Shown: positions 18,833 to 27,858 of the stretch, in pieces | Layout of the letters: every line of letters starts with the position of its first letter | Position numbering within the stretch: the stretch's first letter is position 1 | NCBI RefSeq assembly: GCF_003347665.1 | Contig: NZ_QDGA01000009.1 | Span: 1 to 64,000, forward strand | DNA length: 64,000 nt | From: Microvirga calopogonii | GTDB taxonomy: Bacteria > Pseudomonadota > Alphaproteobacteria > Rhizobiales > Beijerinckiaceae | Direction of reading: 5' to 3' | The notes under the pieces: generated by a model | Told to the model about the DNA's origin: nothing | What the model saw: the letters and a program-made list of their open reading frames with translations, nothing else | Databases searched by the model: none | Position numbers and translations under genes: made by a program

Positions 18833-19079
18833 GTCATCCCGGACGGCGTAGGCCGATCCGGGATCGAGTGACAAGTGCAGCGTGGGGTCCCCTTCCTCCT
18901 TGTGGGGGAGGGGTGGCTGCGAAAGCAGCCGGGAGGGGGGTGTGAGCGATAGCCTATCCACGTGTGGCGCCGTACCCCCCTCTCCAACTCTCCCCCACAA
19001 GGGGGGAGAGGGCTGGCGCTCTATTCGGAAAGCGATCCCGGATCTCCGCTTTGCTACGTCCGGGATGACGATATGGTGT
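18833..19079. repeat. Intergenic repeat mosaic after the beta-oxidation genes
   Basis: Outer units TGTCATCCCGGAC and GTCCGGGATGACG (18833-18870, 19040-19070) flank an inner G/C-block palindrome (18885-19015) with CTCCTTGTGGGGGAGGGG and CTCCCCCACAAGGGGGGAG as inverted arms. The inner element is of the same type as the one inserted in the helicase gene at 3691-3833. No gene is seen in this stretch. Confidence 0.7.
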
Positions 19080-19117
19080 CGTGATTGAGAATCGAGCCCA
19101 CCCGAGGGAGTCTCTCT

Positions 19118-19627
19118 ATGAAACCGCACTTCGCGATGATGGCGGGCTACAACGCATGGTGCAACGAGCGCATCTATGACGTCGCCGCGCAGCTTTCCGA
19201 CGCGGATTACCGCGCGGACCGCGGGGCTTTCTTCAAGTCGGTTCACGGCACCCTGAACCATCTCCTCGCCACCGATCGCATCTGGCTGAAGCGCTTCACG
19301 GGGCAGGGCGAGGCGCCGAACCGGCTCGATGCGATCCTGTTCGAGAACCTCGAAGACCTTCGCAACGCAAGGCGGAAGGAAGACGAGCGGATCGTCGCCT
19401 ATATCGACAGCCTGTCGGAGGCCGATCTCCAAGGCCGCATCCGCTACAAGACGATCACGAACCCGGCGGAGATCGAGCAGCCGCTTGCACCGGCCCTGGC
19501 CCACCTCTTCAATCATCAGACGCATCATCGCGGACAGGTGCATGGCCTGCTGACGGGCTTCGGCCTCGATGCGCCGGCCCTCGACCTCATCCTGTTCCAG
19601 CGGCAGACCGGAATGGGCCTGACATGA
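19118..19627 (+). CDS. DinB family protein
   Basis: A 169-residue DinB/YfiT four-helix-bundle protein. The likely metal-binding histidines are in GTLNHLLATD (residue about 46) and in FNHQTHHRGQVHGLL, the family's H-x-x-x-H motif. The start is MKPHFAMMAGYN, supported by GAGGGAG about eight bases upstream; an in-frame start 11 codons earlier is less likely. Some members are thiol-dependent metalloenzymes (bacillithiol or mycothiol S-transferases, maleylpyruvate isomerases), but the function here is unassigned. It overlaps the following thioesterase by ATGA, so the two are co-translated. Confidence 0.82.
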   Translation: MKPHFAMMAGYNAWCNERIYDVAAQLSDADYRADRGAFFKSVHGTLNHLLATDRIWLKRFTGQGEAPNRLDAILFENLEDLRNARRKEDERIVAYIDSLSEADLQGRIRYKTITNPAEIEQPLAPALAHLFNHQTHHRGQVHGLLTGFGLDAPALDLILFQRQTGMGLT

Positions 19628-20172
19628 ACCTGTGGCTGCGCGTTCTTCACCTGATCATCGCCTCGCTCTTCCGGCCGAGGCTCGATGCGGTGCGGGACGT
19701 ATCGCGCCTGACATACCGGGTCTGGCCGCACGACCTCGATACCTCGCTTCATATGAACAATGGGCGCTACTGGACGCTCATGGATCTCGGCCGTTCCGAC
19801 ATCATGATCCGCTCCGGCCTGTGGCGACCCATCCTCAGGCACGGCTGGGTGCCGGTGGTGGGCGCGGGGCAGATCCGATTCCGGCGGGAGCTCAGGCCCT
19901 TCCGGCCCTTTACCCTCGAGACGCGGATCCTCACATGGTCCGACAGCCATGTGGTCATGGAGCATCGGCTGGTCTCGACGGGCCGGGACGGCAGCCCCAT
20001 CCTCAACGCCATCGCCCTTGTCCGGGCCGGGATCTATGACCGCCGGGAGAGGGGTTTCGTTCCCGTGAGCCGCCTGCTCGCAGAAGTCGGCATCCAGGAG
20101 AAGGCGCCCTCGGTGACGCCCGAGGTCGAGGCTTTCCTCAGAGCCGAAGAGGCGTTGAAGAGCGCCGCCTGA
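19624..20172 (+). CDS. Acyl-CoA thioesterase-like hotdog protein
   Basis: A 182-residue single hotdog-fold protein. The motif DLDTSLHMNNGRYW (about residue 40) is the 4-hydroxybenzoyl-CoA-thioesterase-type active-site segment, with Asp and the His-Met-Asn-Asn stretch. An N-terminal amphipathic or hydrophobic segment (LWLRVLHLIIASLF) suggests membrane association, as in THEM6-like proteins. It presumably hydrolyses acyl-CoA, and lying near a beta-oxidation operon fits this, but the substrate chain length cannot be inferred. The ATG overlaps the DinB stop. Confidence 0.8.
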   Translation: MNLWLRVLHLIIASLFRPRLDAVRDVSRLTYRVWPHDLDTSLHMNNGRYWTLMDLGRSDIMIRSGLWRPILRHGWVPVVGAGQIRFRRELRPFRPFTLETRILTWSDSHVVMEHRLVSTGRDGSPILNAIALVRAGIYDRRERGFVPVSRLLAEVGIQEKAPSVTPEVEAFLRAEEALKSAA

Positions 20173-20218
20173 TGGTCCAAGGTGGGGGCATCTTGTCAGC
20201 TACCGGCGAAGCGAACCC

Positions 20219-20842
20219 ATGCCCCGCACCATCGATTACTACTTCTCCCTCGTGAGCCCCTGGGCCTATATCGGCCATGCGCCCTTCATGGAAGTCGCGC
20301 AGAGGCATGGGGTCGAGGTCAATTTCAAGCCTGTCTTCCTGGGCCGTGTCTTTTCGGAGACCGGGGGGCTGCCGCTCTCCCAGCGTCATCCCGCGCGCCA
20401 GCGCTACCGGATCGTGGAACTGCAGCGTTGGCGCGAGAAACGCGGCCTCGCCTTCAACATCAATCCGAAGCACTGGCCCTTCGACGTGAACCTCGCCGAC
20501 CGCTTCGTCATCGCGATCACGGCCTCCGGCAGGAGCCCGGATGCCTTCCTGCGCCGGGCCTTCGCGGCCATTTGGGAGGAAGAGCGGGACCTGAGCGATC
20601 CACTCGTCCTGTCCGAGCTGGCCGAGCAAGCGGGGCTCGATTCGTCGGCGCTCATGGACGTGGTGACCGGCAGCACCACGGAGGCGATCTATGCCCTCAA
20701 TCTCGAGAACGCCGTCGCGGGCGACGTCTTCGGCTCGCCGGCCTACGTGCTCGACGGCGAGGTGTTCTGGGGACAGGACCGGCTCGAACTGCTCGAGGAT
20801 GCGCTGAGTTCCGGACGCGCGCCCTACACGCCGAACCCCTGA
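20219..20842 (+). CDS. 2-hydroxychromene-2-carboxylate isomerase-like (DsbA superfamily)
   Basis: A 207-residue thioredoxin-fold protein. The N-terminus IDYYFSLVSPWAYIG is the kappa-GST/HCCA isomerase signature, with Ser in place of the CxxC pair, and the C-terminal FGSPAYVLDGEVFWGQDRL is diagnostic. Known members isomerise 2-hydroxychromene-2-carboxylate with glutathione in naphthalene breakdown, but most genomic copies lie outside such pathways and are probably glutathione transferases of unknown role. No aromatic-degradation genes flank it here. Confidence 0.82.
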   Translation: MPRTIDYYFSLVSPWAYIGHAPFMEVAQRHGVEVNFKPVFLGRVFSETGGLPLSQRHPARQRYRIVELQRWREKRGLAFNINPKHWPFDVNLADRFVIAITASGRSPDAFLRRAFAAIWEEERDLSDPLVLSELAEQAGLDSSALMDVVTGSTTEAIYALNLENAVAGDVFGSPAYVLDGEVFWGQDRLELLEDALSSGRAPYTPNP

Positions 20843-20849
20843 TAGCCTC

Positions 20850-21554
20850 ATGCGGACCATCGGACTCATCGGCGGCATGAGCTGGGAAAGCTCGGCCGAG
20901 TACTACCGTATCATCAACCGGGAAACGAACCGGCGGCTCGGCGGCGTGCACTCGGCGCAATGCCTGATGTATTCCGTCGACTTCGAGGACATCAAGCGGC
21001 TGCAGCACGAGGGGGATTGGGAAAGCCTCGCGCAGGCCATGAAGGAGGCCGCACTGCGACTGGAGCGCGGCGGCGCGGATTTCATCGTCCTGTGCACGAA
21101 TACCATGCACCGGGTCGCGGATGCGATCTCATCGGCCGTAAGCATTCCGCTGCTTCACATTGCGGATCCCACGGCCGACAGAATCAAGGCTGCAGGCCTG
21201 CAGCGCATCGGCCTCCTCGGGACGGCCTTCACCATGGAGCACGATTTCTACAAGGGCCGCCTGCAACGGCGCCATGAGCTCGAGGTGATCGTGCCAGACG
21301 AGGCGGACCGGCGGATCGTGCACGAGATCATCTACAAGGAGCTCGTGCTTGGAATCATCAAACCGGAATCGCGGCAGGCCTATCGGGAGATCATCGCGCG
21401 CCTGATCGAACGCGGCGCGCAAGGCATCATTCTCGGCTGCACGGAGATAATGCTGCTGGTCTCAGAAGAGGACAGCGCGGTGCCGCTGTTCGACACCACG
21501 ACGATCCACGCGGTTGCCGCGGTGGATGAAGCGCTACGCTCCAGCCGGGAATGA
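20850..21554 (+). CDS. Aspartate/glutamate racemase family protein
   Basis: A 234-residue cofactor-independent racemase with IGLIGGMSWESS at the N-terminus. The two catalytic cysteines are in LCTNTMH (about residue 82) and LGCTEIMLL (about residue 197). These act as the acid/base pair that racemises L-Asp or L-Glu. The family also contains hydantoin racemases and maleate isomerases, but the motif context fits aspartate racemase best. Its start lies 7 bases after the isomerase stop, so the two are probably co-transcribed. Confidence 0.87.
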   Translation: MRTIGLIGGMSWESSAEYYRIINRETNRRLGGVHSAQCLMYSVDFEDIKRLQHEGDWESLAQAMKEAALRLERGGADFIVLCTNTMHRVADAISSAVSIPLLHIADPTADRIKAAGLQRIGLLGTAFTMEHDFYKGRLQRRHELEVIVPDEADRRIVHEIIYKELVLGIIKPESRQAYREIIARLIERGAQGIILGCTEIMLLVSEEDSAVPLFDTTTIHAVAAVDEALRSSRE

Positions 21555-21580
21555 CGCCTTCACGTCCTTACACTCTCCGA

Positions 21581-21670
21581 CGTCATGGCCGGCCTTGTGC
21601 CGGCCATCCCGATATTGTGGGACGCCGCGCTTAAAGTAATCGAGATCACCGCCACGAGGCCGGCGATGAC
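21581..21670. repeat. Composite repeat, two paired palindromes (copy 2)
   Basis: Same two-part structure as 1915-2003: CGTCATGGCCGGcctt-type palindrome, a spacer of about 29 bases, then a GATCACC...GGCGATGAC palindrome. It lies between the convergent racemase and sensor-kinase genes, where a bidirectional hairpin could help end transcription. The spacer has diverged more than the palindromes. Confidence 0.75.
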
Positions 21671-21683
21671 ATGCGGTGGTGGC

Positions 21684-24600
21684 CTACTCCGCCGCGACCT
21701 TCGTCGCGCGCCATTGCGTCAGCAGGGCACGCAGGGCTGCCGGCTTCAGCGGTTTGTTGAGCACGTGGATGTTCATGCCCGTCGCCGCGTCGCGCACCGC
21801 GGGCGTGCGGTCGGCGGTCACGAGAACGGCCGGCGTATCGACCTGGGTCTTCCAGCGAAGGGCCTTGATCAGTTCGAGGCCGTCGCTGTCGTCCAGGTGA
21901 TAATCGGCGATGATGACTTCGGGCAGGGCCCTGTGCGTTCTCAATGCCTGGTGGGCGGTCTCCAGATCGGACGCCGTCCAGGTGTCGCAGCCCCAGCCCG
22001 AGAGAAGCAGGCGCATGCCTTCGAGGATGGCGGGCTCGTTGTCGATCACGAGCACGCGCAGGCCCGACAGCACCGTGGCGGCCGGCTTCGGCGCCTCCGG
22101 CGCGGCGACCGTGGCCGGAAGAGCCGCCACCACCGGCACCTCGACCCGGAACACGGAGCCGCGGCCCACATCCGAGTTCAGCGTGATCGGATGCTTGAGC
22201 ACGCGGCCGATGCGCTCGACGATGGAAAGGCCGAGGCCCAGGCCCCGCGCGGCCTTCATGCCTTGATCGAGGCGCTGGAACTCGCGGAACACGATGCGCT
22301 GCTTCGAGGGCGGGATGCCGAGGCCCGTGTCCCACACCTCCAGCACGAGATGGCCGCCGCGCCGGCGCCCGCCGACGATCACCCGGCCCGACGGCGTGTA
22401 TTTGATCGCGTTGGAGATCAGGTTCTGCAGCAGGCGGCGCATGAGGCGGCGGTCCGAGCGCACGGTCAGCGTTGAGGGCACGAAGGTCAGTTTCAGGCCC
22501 TTGTTGCGGGCGACGGGTTCGAACTCGCGCTGCAGCTGACGGAACAATTCGTCGATCCGGAAGCTCGACCATTGCGGCTTCATGGCGCCCGTATCGAGAC
22601 GCGAGATGTCGAGGATAGCGGTCAGGATTTCCTCGACCGCATCGAGCGAGGCATCGATGTTTTCGGCCAGGGTCGCGTCGCCGGCTTCGCGGTCCCGCTC
22701 GACGAGAGAGACCGCGTAAAGACGCGCCGCATTGAGGGGCTGGAGAATGTCGTGCGAGGCGGCGGCCAGAAAGCGGGTCTTGGAAATATTCGCCTCGTCC
22801 GCCTCGGCCTTCGCGCTCCGCAAGGCTTCGTTGAGACGCGTCAATTCCTCGGTTCGCTCGCGCACGCGCTGTTCCAGCGTCTCGTTCGCGCGGCGGCTCG
22901 CCTCTTCCGCCAGCACGGTTTCGGTCACGTCCGTGTAGGTGGTCACGTGGCCGCCGTCGGGCAGCAGGTTCGAGCGGATCTCGATGACCTTGCCGGATGG
23001 ATAGAGCTTGAGGCGCACCGGCTCCACGTCGTGGCGGAAGGAGTGGAGGCGCGCTTCGACCAGATCGTCGATCCTGCCCGGACCGTAGGATCCGCGTGAG
23101 GCATTGTAATGAACGATGCGCTCCATGCTGATGCCCACGTGAACGAAGTTGGGTGGCATGTCGTAGAGATCGATGAAGGCCTGGTTCCATGCCAGCAGGC
23201 GCAGGTCGCTGTCGAGCACCGTGATGCCCTGTTTGGCGTAGTTGAGCGCATGCTGGAGAAGGTCGCGGCTATGCTGGATGGCCGCGGAGGCGTCGTCGAG
23301 CAGCTTGAGCGCCGCTTCCGTCGACACGGTGCGGCGGCGCAGCAATAGCGATAGCGCGAGGCGAGACGACGCCGTGCCGATGGCGGACGCCAACAGATGT
23401 TCCGCATAGCGCAGGAGATGGACGTCGGCTTCGGCGCGGGGTTCCAGGCTCTGTCCGCGGCTATGGGTGAAGCCTTCGAAGGAGCGGGTCGTGCGCTCCT
23501 CGCCGAGATAGCGCGCCACGGTGGCGCGCAGTTCGCCGACGGTCACGCTGGCGCGGAACAGGCGGAAGCTCGGTGCCGCGGAGGCGGCGGCCTCGCCCAG
23601 GAAAACATTGGCCTGAATCTGCTCCATCGCGGTCACCGGCCGCCAGAGCGAGAAGCCGATATAGCAGAGAATGTTGAGCGTCAGGCTCCAGACGACGCCG
23701 TGGGTGAGCTGCGGCAGGTCGACACCGAACAGGGATGTTGGCTTGAGAGCCGTGATGCCGAAGGGCCCCGTGACGACGACGTCGGACCAGAACACGCCAT
23801 CCCAGACGAGGCTCGGAAGGAGAAGCGTATAGGCCCAGGTGAGGAAGCCGACGATCAGCCCGATGCTGGCTCCGAGTGCGGTGCCGCGAGACCAGATGAG
23901 CCCGCCGAGAAAGGCGGGCGCGACCTGCGCGATGGCGGCGAAGGACAAAAGGCCGATGGCTGCAAGGGCGGCCTCTCCGGACGCCCGGTAATAGGCATAG
24001 CCGAGAAGGATGACCAGGACGATGGAGATGCGCCTGACCCCGATCACGAAATTGCCGGGATCGATGCCCGCAAAGGCGCGTCGTCTCAGGACGATCGGCA
24101 TCACGAGATGGTTCGAGATCATCACCGCCACGGCGACGGAGTCGACGATGACCATCGCCGTGGCCGCCGAGAAACCGCCGAGGAAGGCGAGAACGGCGAT
24201 GATCCCTGCCTTGTCCGAGAGCGGCAGGGCGAGAAGGATCATGTCGCGATCGACAGTGCCTTCGGGAAACGAGGCAAGGCCCGCAAGGGCGATGGGGATC
24301 ACGAAAAGGTTGATGAGAAGCAGGTAGAGCGGAAACAGCCAGGCGGCACGCTTCAGATCCGCGATGTCGTGGTTCTCGACCACGGTCACATGGAACTGGC
24401 GCGGCAGGAGAAGCGCCGCGCAGCTGGAGAGCAGGATGAGCGTGATGTAGCTGCCGAACCCTGAGGTTCGGTTCATCAGCTCCGCAGTGGTGCCCTGCGC
24501 ATGCAGCTTCTGTACGATGGTGTCGTAGCCGTCGAACATCACGAAGGTGATGTAGCCGCCGACCACCAGGAAGGCGACGAGCTTCACCACCGATTCCAGA

Positions 24601-25193
24601 GAGATCGCCAGCAGAAGCCCGTTCTGGTGTTCGGTCGCATCGGTGTGGCGGGTGCCGAAGGCGACGGCGAAGCCCGCCAGCACGAGAGCGACCACGAGAG
24701 CGAGATCGCCGATGAAGGGAGGCTTCATCAGGAAGGTCTCGTTGGCTGCCGTCAGGAAGACGTCGAGAGACGACGAGACGGCTTTCAGCTGGAGCGCGAT
24801 ATAGGGAATGGAGCCGACAAGCGCAATCAGGCTGACGAGGGCCGCGACCCGCTCACTCTTGCCGTAACGGGCCGCGACGAAATCGGCGATGGAGGAAATG
24901 TTCTGCGTCTTCGCCACCCGCACGATGCGGGCGACCAGCGGATAGCCCAATCCGATCACGAGGACCGGGCCGATATAGATCGCCAGGAAGTCGAAACCGG
25001 AATGGCTTGCAAGTCCCACCGATCCGAAGAAGGTCCAGGACGTGCAATAGACCGCAAGAGCAAGGGCCGCGATGGTGGAGCGGGCAGGGCCCAGAATGAA
25101 GCGCCGCCCTCCATTGTCGCCCCAATGGGCCACGGTGAACAGGAAGCAGAGATAAACCAGCGCGGACAGTACGACGGCCCAGGTGGCGACCAT
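21684..25193 (-). CDS. Hybrid sensor histidine kinase with sodium:solute symporter-like N-terminus
   Basis: A 1169-residue membrane kinase. About 500 N-terminal residues form a 12-13-helix sodium:solute symporter domain. A PAS domain follows (about 645-760, NYAKQGITVLDSDLRLLAW), then a coiled coil, HisKA with the phospho-accepting His near 814 (SHDILQPLNAARLY), an HATPase domain (NLISNAIKYT, DTGLGIPP, GLGLGLS), and a C-terminal receiver with the phospho-acceptor Asp near 1097 (IIADYHLDDSDGL). This architecture is that of the CbrA/NahK-like kinases that couple nutrient transport to signalling. The ligand is unknown. An ATG at 25193 is preferred over a TTG at 25214. No response-regulator gene is adjacent. 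Confidence 0.92.
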   Translation of the reverse strand: MVATWAVVLSALVYLCFLFTVAHWGDNGGRRFILGPARSTIAALALAVYCTSWTFFGSVGLASHSGFDFLAIYIGPVLVIGLGYPLVARIVRVAKTQNISSIADFVAARYGKSERVAALVSLIALVGSIPYIALQLKAVSSSLDVFLTAANETFLMKPPFIGDLALVVALVLAGFAVAFGTRHTDATEHQNGLLLAISLESVVKLVAFLVVGGYITFVMFDGYDTIVQKLHAQGTTAELMNRTSGFGSYITLILLSSCAALLLPRQFHVTVVENHDIADLKRAAWLFPLYLLLINLFVIPIALAGLASFPEGTVDRDMILLALPLSDKAGIIAVLAFLGGFSAATAMVIVDSVAVAVMISNHLVMPIVLRRRAFAGIDPGNFVIGVRRISIVLVILLGYAYYRASGEAALAAIGLLSFAAIAQVAPAFLGGLIWSRGTALGASIGLIVGFLTWAYTLLLPSLVWDGVFWSDVVVTGPFGITALKPTSLFGVDLPQLTHGVVWSLTLNILCYIGFSLWRPVTAMEQIQANVFLGEAAASAAPSFRLFRASVTVGELRATVARYLGEERTTRSFEGFTHSRGQSLEPRAEADVHLLRYAEHLLASAIGTASSRLALSLLLRRRTVSTEAALKLLDDASAAIQHSRDLLQHALNYAKQGITVLDSDLRLLAWNQAFIDLYDMPPNFVHVGISMERIVHYNASRGSYGPGRIDDLVEARLHSFRHDVEPVRLKLYPSGKVIEIRSNLLPDGGHVTTYTDVTETVLAEEASRRANETLEQRVRERTEELTRLNEALRSAKAEADEANISKTRFLAAASHDILQPLNAARLYAVSLVERDREAGDATLAENIDASLDAVEEILTAILDISRLDTGAMKPQWSSFRIDELFRQLQREFEPVARNKGLKLTFVPSTLTVRSDRRLMRRLLQNLISNAIKYTPSGRVIVGGRRRGGHLVLEVWDTGLGIPPSKQRIVFREFQRLDQGMKAARGLGLGLSIVERIGRVLKHPITLNSDVGRGSVFRVEVPVVAALPATVAAPEAPKPAATVLSGLRVLVIDNEPAILEGMRLLLSGWGCDTWTASDLETAHQALRTHRALPEVIIADYHLDDSDGLELIKALRWKTQVDTPAVLVTADRTPAVRDAATGMNIHVLNKPLKPAALRALLTQWRATKVAAE

Positions 25194-25264
25194 AGGCTCA
25201 ACCCTCGAAAGCAAACACCGAATAGCTTTAGCGGGTTAAGGGGACGAAAGCCATGGCAGGGGCG

Positions 25265-26179
25265 TCACAGGTCCCGGTCCCATTCTGGCTCCGGCCCGAA
25301 GCGCTCGGCCAGGAATGCCACGAAGGCACGGACCTTGGCCGGAGCCTGGCGGCCCGAGGGCAGGACCGCATGGATGGCAGGTTCGTAAGTCGGATAGGCG
25401 GTCAGGACCGGAACGAGGCTACCTTCGCGCAGGCTGTCGCCGACGATGAAGGTGGGCTGGTAGATGAGCCCCTGTCCGGCGACGGCTGCGGCCAAGAGGG
25501 CGTCGCCGTTGTTGGCCCGAAGATTGCCCTGGATCGGCACTGCGATCTCGCCGTCGAGGCCGAAGGTCCAGCGGCTCGCCCCGATGGCGCTCGGCAGGGT
25601 ATAGCCGAGGCAGTTGTGCCGGGCGAGATCCTCCAGGGCTTGCGGAGTGCCATGGGCTTTCAGGTAGGCCGGGGAGGCGCAGACGATGGTGCGGCAGGCG
25701 GCGAGTCGCCGTGCCACGAGGCTCGAATCCTTCAGGCGGCCGATCCGGATCGCCAGATCCCATCCTTCCTCGATAAGATCGACATAGCGGTCCGCGAGCC
25801 CCAGGTCGAACGAGACGGCGGGGTAATGCCGGCTGAATTCCGTGAGGGCCGGGACGACCTGCCGGAAACCGAAGGTGAGAGGAACGTTGAGCCGCAGCGT
25901 TCCACGGGGCTCGATGCGGTCGAGGCTGGCTGAGGCTTCCGCCTCCTCGATCTCGGCGAGGATCCGCTCGCAGGCGGCGAGATAGGCCCGGCCCTCTTCG
26001 GTCAGCACCAGCTTGCGGGTGGAGCGGTGCAGCAGCTTGACCCCGAGCCGCTCTTCGAGGGCGGCCACGTGCTTCGTCACCATGGTCTGCGACAGATGAA
26101 GCGCCCGTGCCGCGGCCGAGAAGCTCCCGAGGGTGGCGACGCGAACGAAGACCTGCATGCCGGTGACGCGGTCGAGCAT
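25265..26179 (-). CDS. LysR family transcriptional regulator
   Basis: A 304-residue LysR-type regulator. The N-terminal winged helix has the standard pattern (GSFSAAARALHLSQTMVTKHVAALEERLG). The remainder is a periplasmic-binding-like effector domain (RLNVPLTFGF...). It is divergent from the DoxX gene with about 100 bp between starts, the usual arrangement in which a LysR protein controls its neighbour. It belongs to the LysR subgroup that commonly regulates quinone or aldehyde detoxification genes. No effector can be named. Confidence 0.9.
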   Translation of the reverse strand: MLDRVTGMQVFVRVATLGSFSAAARALHLSQTMVTKHVAALEERLGVKLLHRSTRKLVLTEEGRAYLAACERILAEIEEAEASASLDRIEPRGTLRLNVPLTFGFRQVVPALTEFSRHYPAVSFDLGLADRYVDLIEEGWDLAIRIGRLKDSSLVARRLAACRTIVCASPAYLKAHGTPQALEDLARHNCLGYTLPSAIGASRWTFGLDGEIAVPIQGNLRANNGDALLAAAVAGQGLIYQPTFIVGDSLREGSLVPVLTAYPTYEPAIHAVLPSGRQAPAKVRAFVAFLAERFGPEPEWDRDL

Positions 26180-26280
26180 GGCGTGATCTCACTCTCCAGG
26201 TGTGAAGTAATATTCCGGTAGCGGGATTATCACATTCTTGGTTTGAGGTCATATGGAAGGCTCACTTTAGGAGATCCTCC

Positions 26281-26715
26281 ATGATCGATACCCGTACCGC
26301 TCCCTACGCCGCCCTGGTCCTGCGCATCACGCTCGGCCTCGTGTTCCTCGCCCATGCAGGCTTGAAGGTCTTCGTGTTCACGCCGGCCGGCGCGGCCCAG
26401 TTCTTCGGCAGCCTCGGCCTGCCTCCGGCCTTGGCCTACCTGACCATCGCGGCGGAAACCGCCGGTGGCATCGCGCTCATCCTCGGGTTCTTCACCCGCT
26501 GGGTCTCGCTCGCCCTGATCCCGATCCTGCTCGGCGCCATCGCGTTCGTTCATGGTCCGGCCGGCTTCTTCTTCAACAATCCGAACGGCGGCTGGGAATA
26601 TCTCGCGTTCTGGATCGCGGCGCTCGTGGCGCAGGCTCTTCTGGGCGACGGCGCTCTTGCGGTGCGGACCGGATCGGCGAAGACTGCTCCCTCGTTTTCC
26701 CCGCGCTCAGCCTGA
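26281..26715 (+). CDS. DoxX family membrane protein
   Basis: A 144-residue protein with four predicted transmembrane helices. The DoxX signature is visible (LRITLGLVFLAHAGLKVF at the start, then ETAGGIALILGFFTRW). DoxX proteins are small quinone- or redox-associated membrane proteins of unclear biochemistry. TAGGAG lies about seven bases before the ATG. It is followed nine bases later by a VOC-family gene and preceded divergently by LysR. The three probably form a regulated detoxification or stress unit. Confidence 0.87.
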   Translation: MIDTRTAPYAALVLRITLGLVFLAHAGLKVFVFTPAGAAQFFGSLGLPPALAYLTIAAETAGGIALILGFFTRWVSLALIPILLGAIAFVHGPAGFFFNNPNGGWEYLAFWIAALVAQALLGDGALAVRTGSAKTAPSFSPRSA

Positions 26716-26724
26716 GGCACGCTC

Positions 26725-27252
26725 ATGGTCAAGCCCATTCCCCAGGATGCCACCGGTGCGCCGGTGGCCCGTCCCATCGATCCCGGCGTCAGGATCGGGC
26801 ATGTTCACCTGAAGGTGGCCGACCTCGACCGCGCGCTCGCCTTCTATTGCGGCGTGCTCGGCTTCGAGCTGATCCAGCGCTACGGAACCCAGGCCGCCTT
26901 CATCTCGGCGGGCGGTTACCATCACCACATCGGCCTCAACACCTGGGAGAGCAAGGGCGGCTCCCCGCCGCCTCCCGGCACGACAGGGCTCTACCATGTG
27001 GCGATCCTCTACCCGACGCGGGCAGCCCTCGCGGATGCGCTCTACCGGCTGGCCGAAGCGGGCATCCCCCTGCAGGGCGCGAGCGATCATGGGGTGAGCG
27101 AGGCGCTTTACCTGAGCGATCCGGACGGCAACGGCATCGAGCTCTATGTCGACCGGCCGGAAGATCAGTGGCCCAGAACCGCCAATGGCGAGCTTGCCAT
27201 GGTCACGCAGCGCCTCGACCTGCAGGATCTTCTGGCGGCGCGTAAAGCTTGA
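26725..27252 (+). CDS. VOC family protein (glyoxalase/extradiol dioxygenase fold)
   Basis: A 175-residue protein with two betaalphabetabetabeta modules. Probable metal ligands are His in [14 protein letters not shown], His in [10 protein letters not shown] and Glu in [13 protein letters not shown]. The [12 protein letters not shown] and [17 protein letters not shown] segments resemble catechol-2,3-dioxygenase-type VOC proteins. Whether it is a ring-cleaving dioxygenase, a glyoxalase or a binding protein is not decided by sequence. It is co-transcribed with DoxX. Confidence 0.85.
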   Translation: MVKPIPQDATGAPVARPIDPGVRIGHVHLKVADLDRALAFYCGVLGFELIQRYGTQAAFISAGGYHHHIGLNTWESKGGSPPPPGTTGLYHVAILYPTRAALADALYRLAEAGIPLQGASDHGVSEALYLSDPDGNGIELYVDRPEDQWPRTANGELAMVTQRLDLQDLLAARKA

Positions 27253-27307
27253 CGGAATTCCCAGATCGGGCAGCTTAAGCTTGAGAGCAAGCGAAAGAGG
27301 TCCGGTC

Positions 27308-27742
27308 ATGTGGAATGAATTCAAGCAATTCGCCCTGCGCGGCAACGTGGTCGATCTCGCCATCGGCATCATCATCGGTGCCGCCTTCGGCAGGATCGTG
27401 GATTCCCTCGTCGGTGACATCTTCATGCCGATCATCGGGGCCGTCACCGGCGGCCTCGACTTCTCGAACCACTTCACGGCCCTGTCGGGCAACGTCACGG
27501 CCGGATCCCTCGACGAGGCCAAGAAGCAGGGCGCCGTGCTCGGCTGGGGCAACTTCATCACGGTCGCCATCAACTTCGCCATCATTGCCTGGATCCTCTT
27601 CCTCCTGGTCAAGGGCATGAACCGCCTGCGCCGCACGGAGGATGCGAAGACCGGCACGGCCGACAAACCGGCGGAGATCCCCGCCGACGTGAAGCTGCTG
27701 ACGGAAATCCGCGATCTCCTGAAGGCGGGCCGGACGACCTGA
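27308..27742 (+). CDS. mscL: Large-conductance mechanosensitive channel MscL
   Basis: A 144-residue MscL. The N-terminal amphipathic helix and first transmembrane pore helix are textbook ([20 protein letters not shown], with [20 protein letters not shown]). A periplasmic loop, second helix ([19 protein letters not shown]) and C-terminal cytoplasmic helix ending in [10 protein letters not shown] follow. It opens under membrane tension to release osmolytes on hypo-osmotic shock. The start is the ATG after AGAGG at 27308; upstream in-frame codons run through intergenic DNA. Confidence 0.97.
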   Translation: MWNEFKQFALRGNVVDLAIGIIIGAAFGRIVDSLVGDIFMPIIGAVTGGLDFSNHFTALSGNVTAGSLDEAKKQGAVLGWGNFITVAINFAIIAWILFLLVKGMNRLRRTEDAKTGTADKPAEIPADVKLLTEIRDLLKAGRTT

Positions 27743-27858
27743 CACCCATCACAGGTTTCGATCGGATCCTTCGTCTTTTGTCATGATACCTATTCCGGAC
27801 TTGCCTTGAGAGGGTGAACGGGCCATGCCTGTTCGTGTCTTTCCAAGGAAGTCCTCCC

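Noticed and set aside
21646-23190. A 514-codon minus-strand frame inside the sensor kinase gene
   Set aside because: It is an alternative frame of the same strand across well-defined HisKA, HATPase and receiver domains, with Arg/Pro-rich low-complexity sequence.
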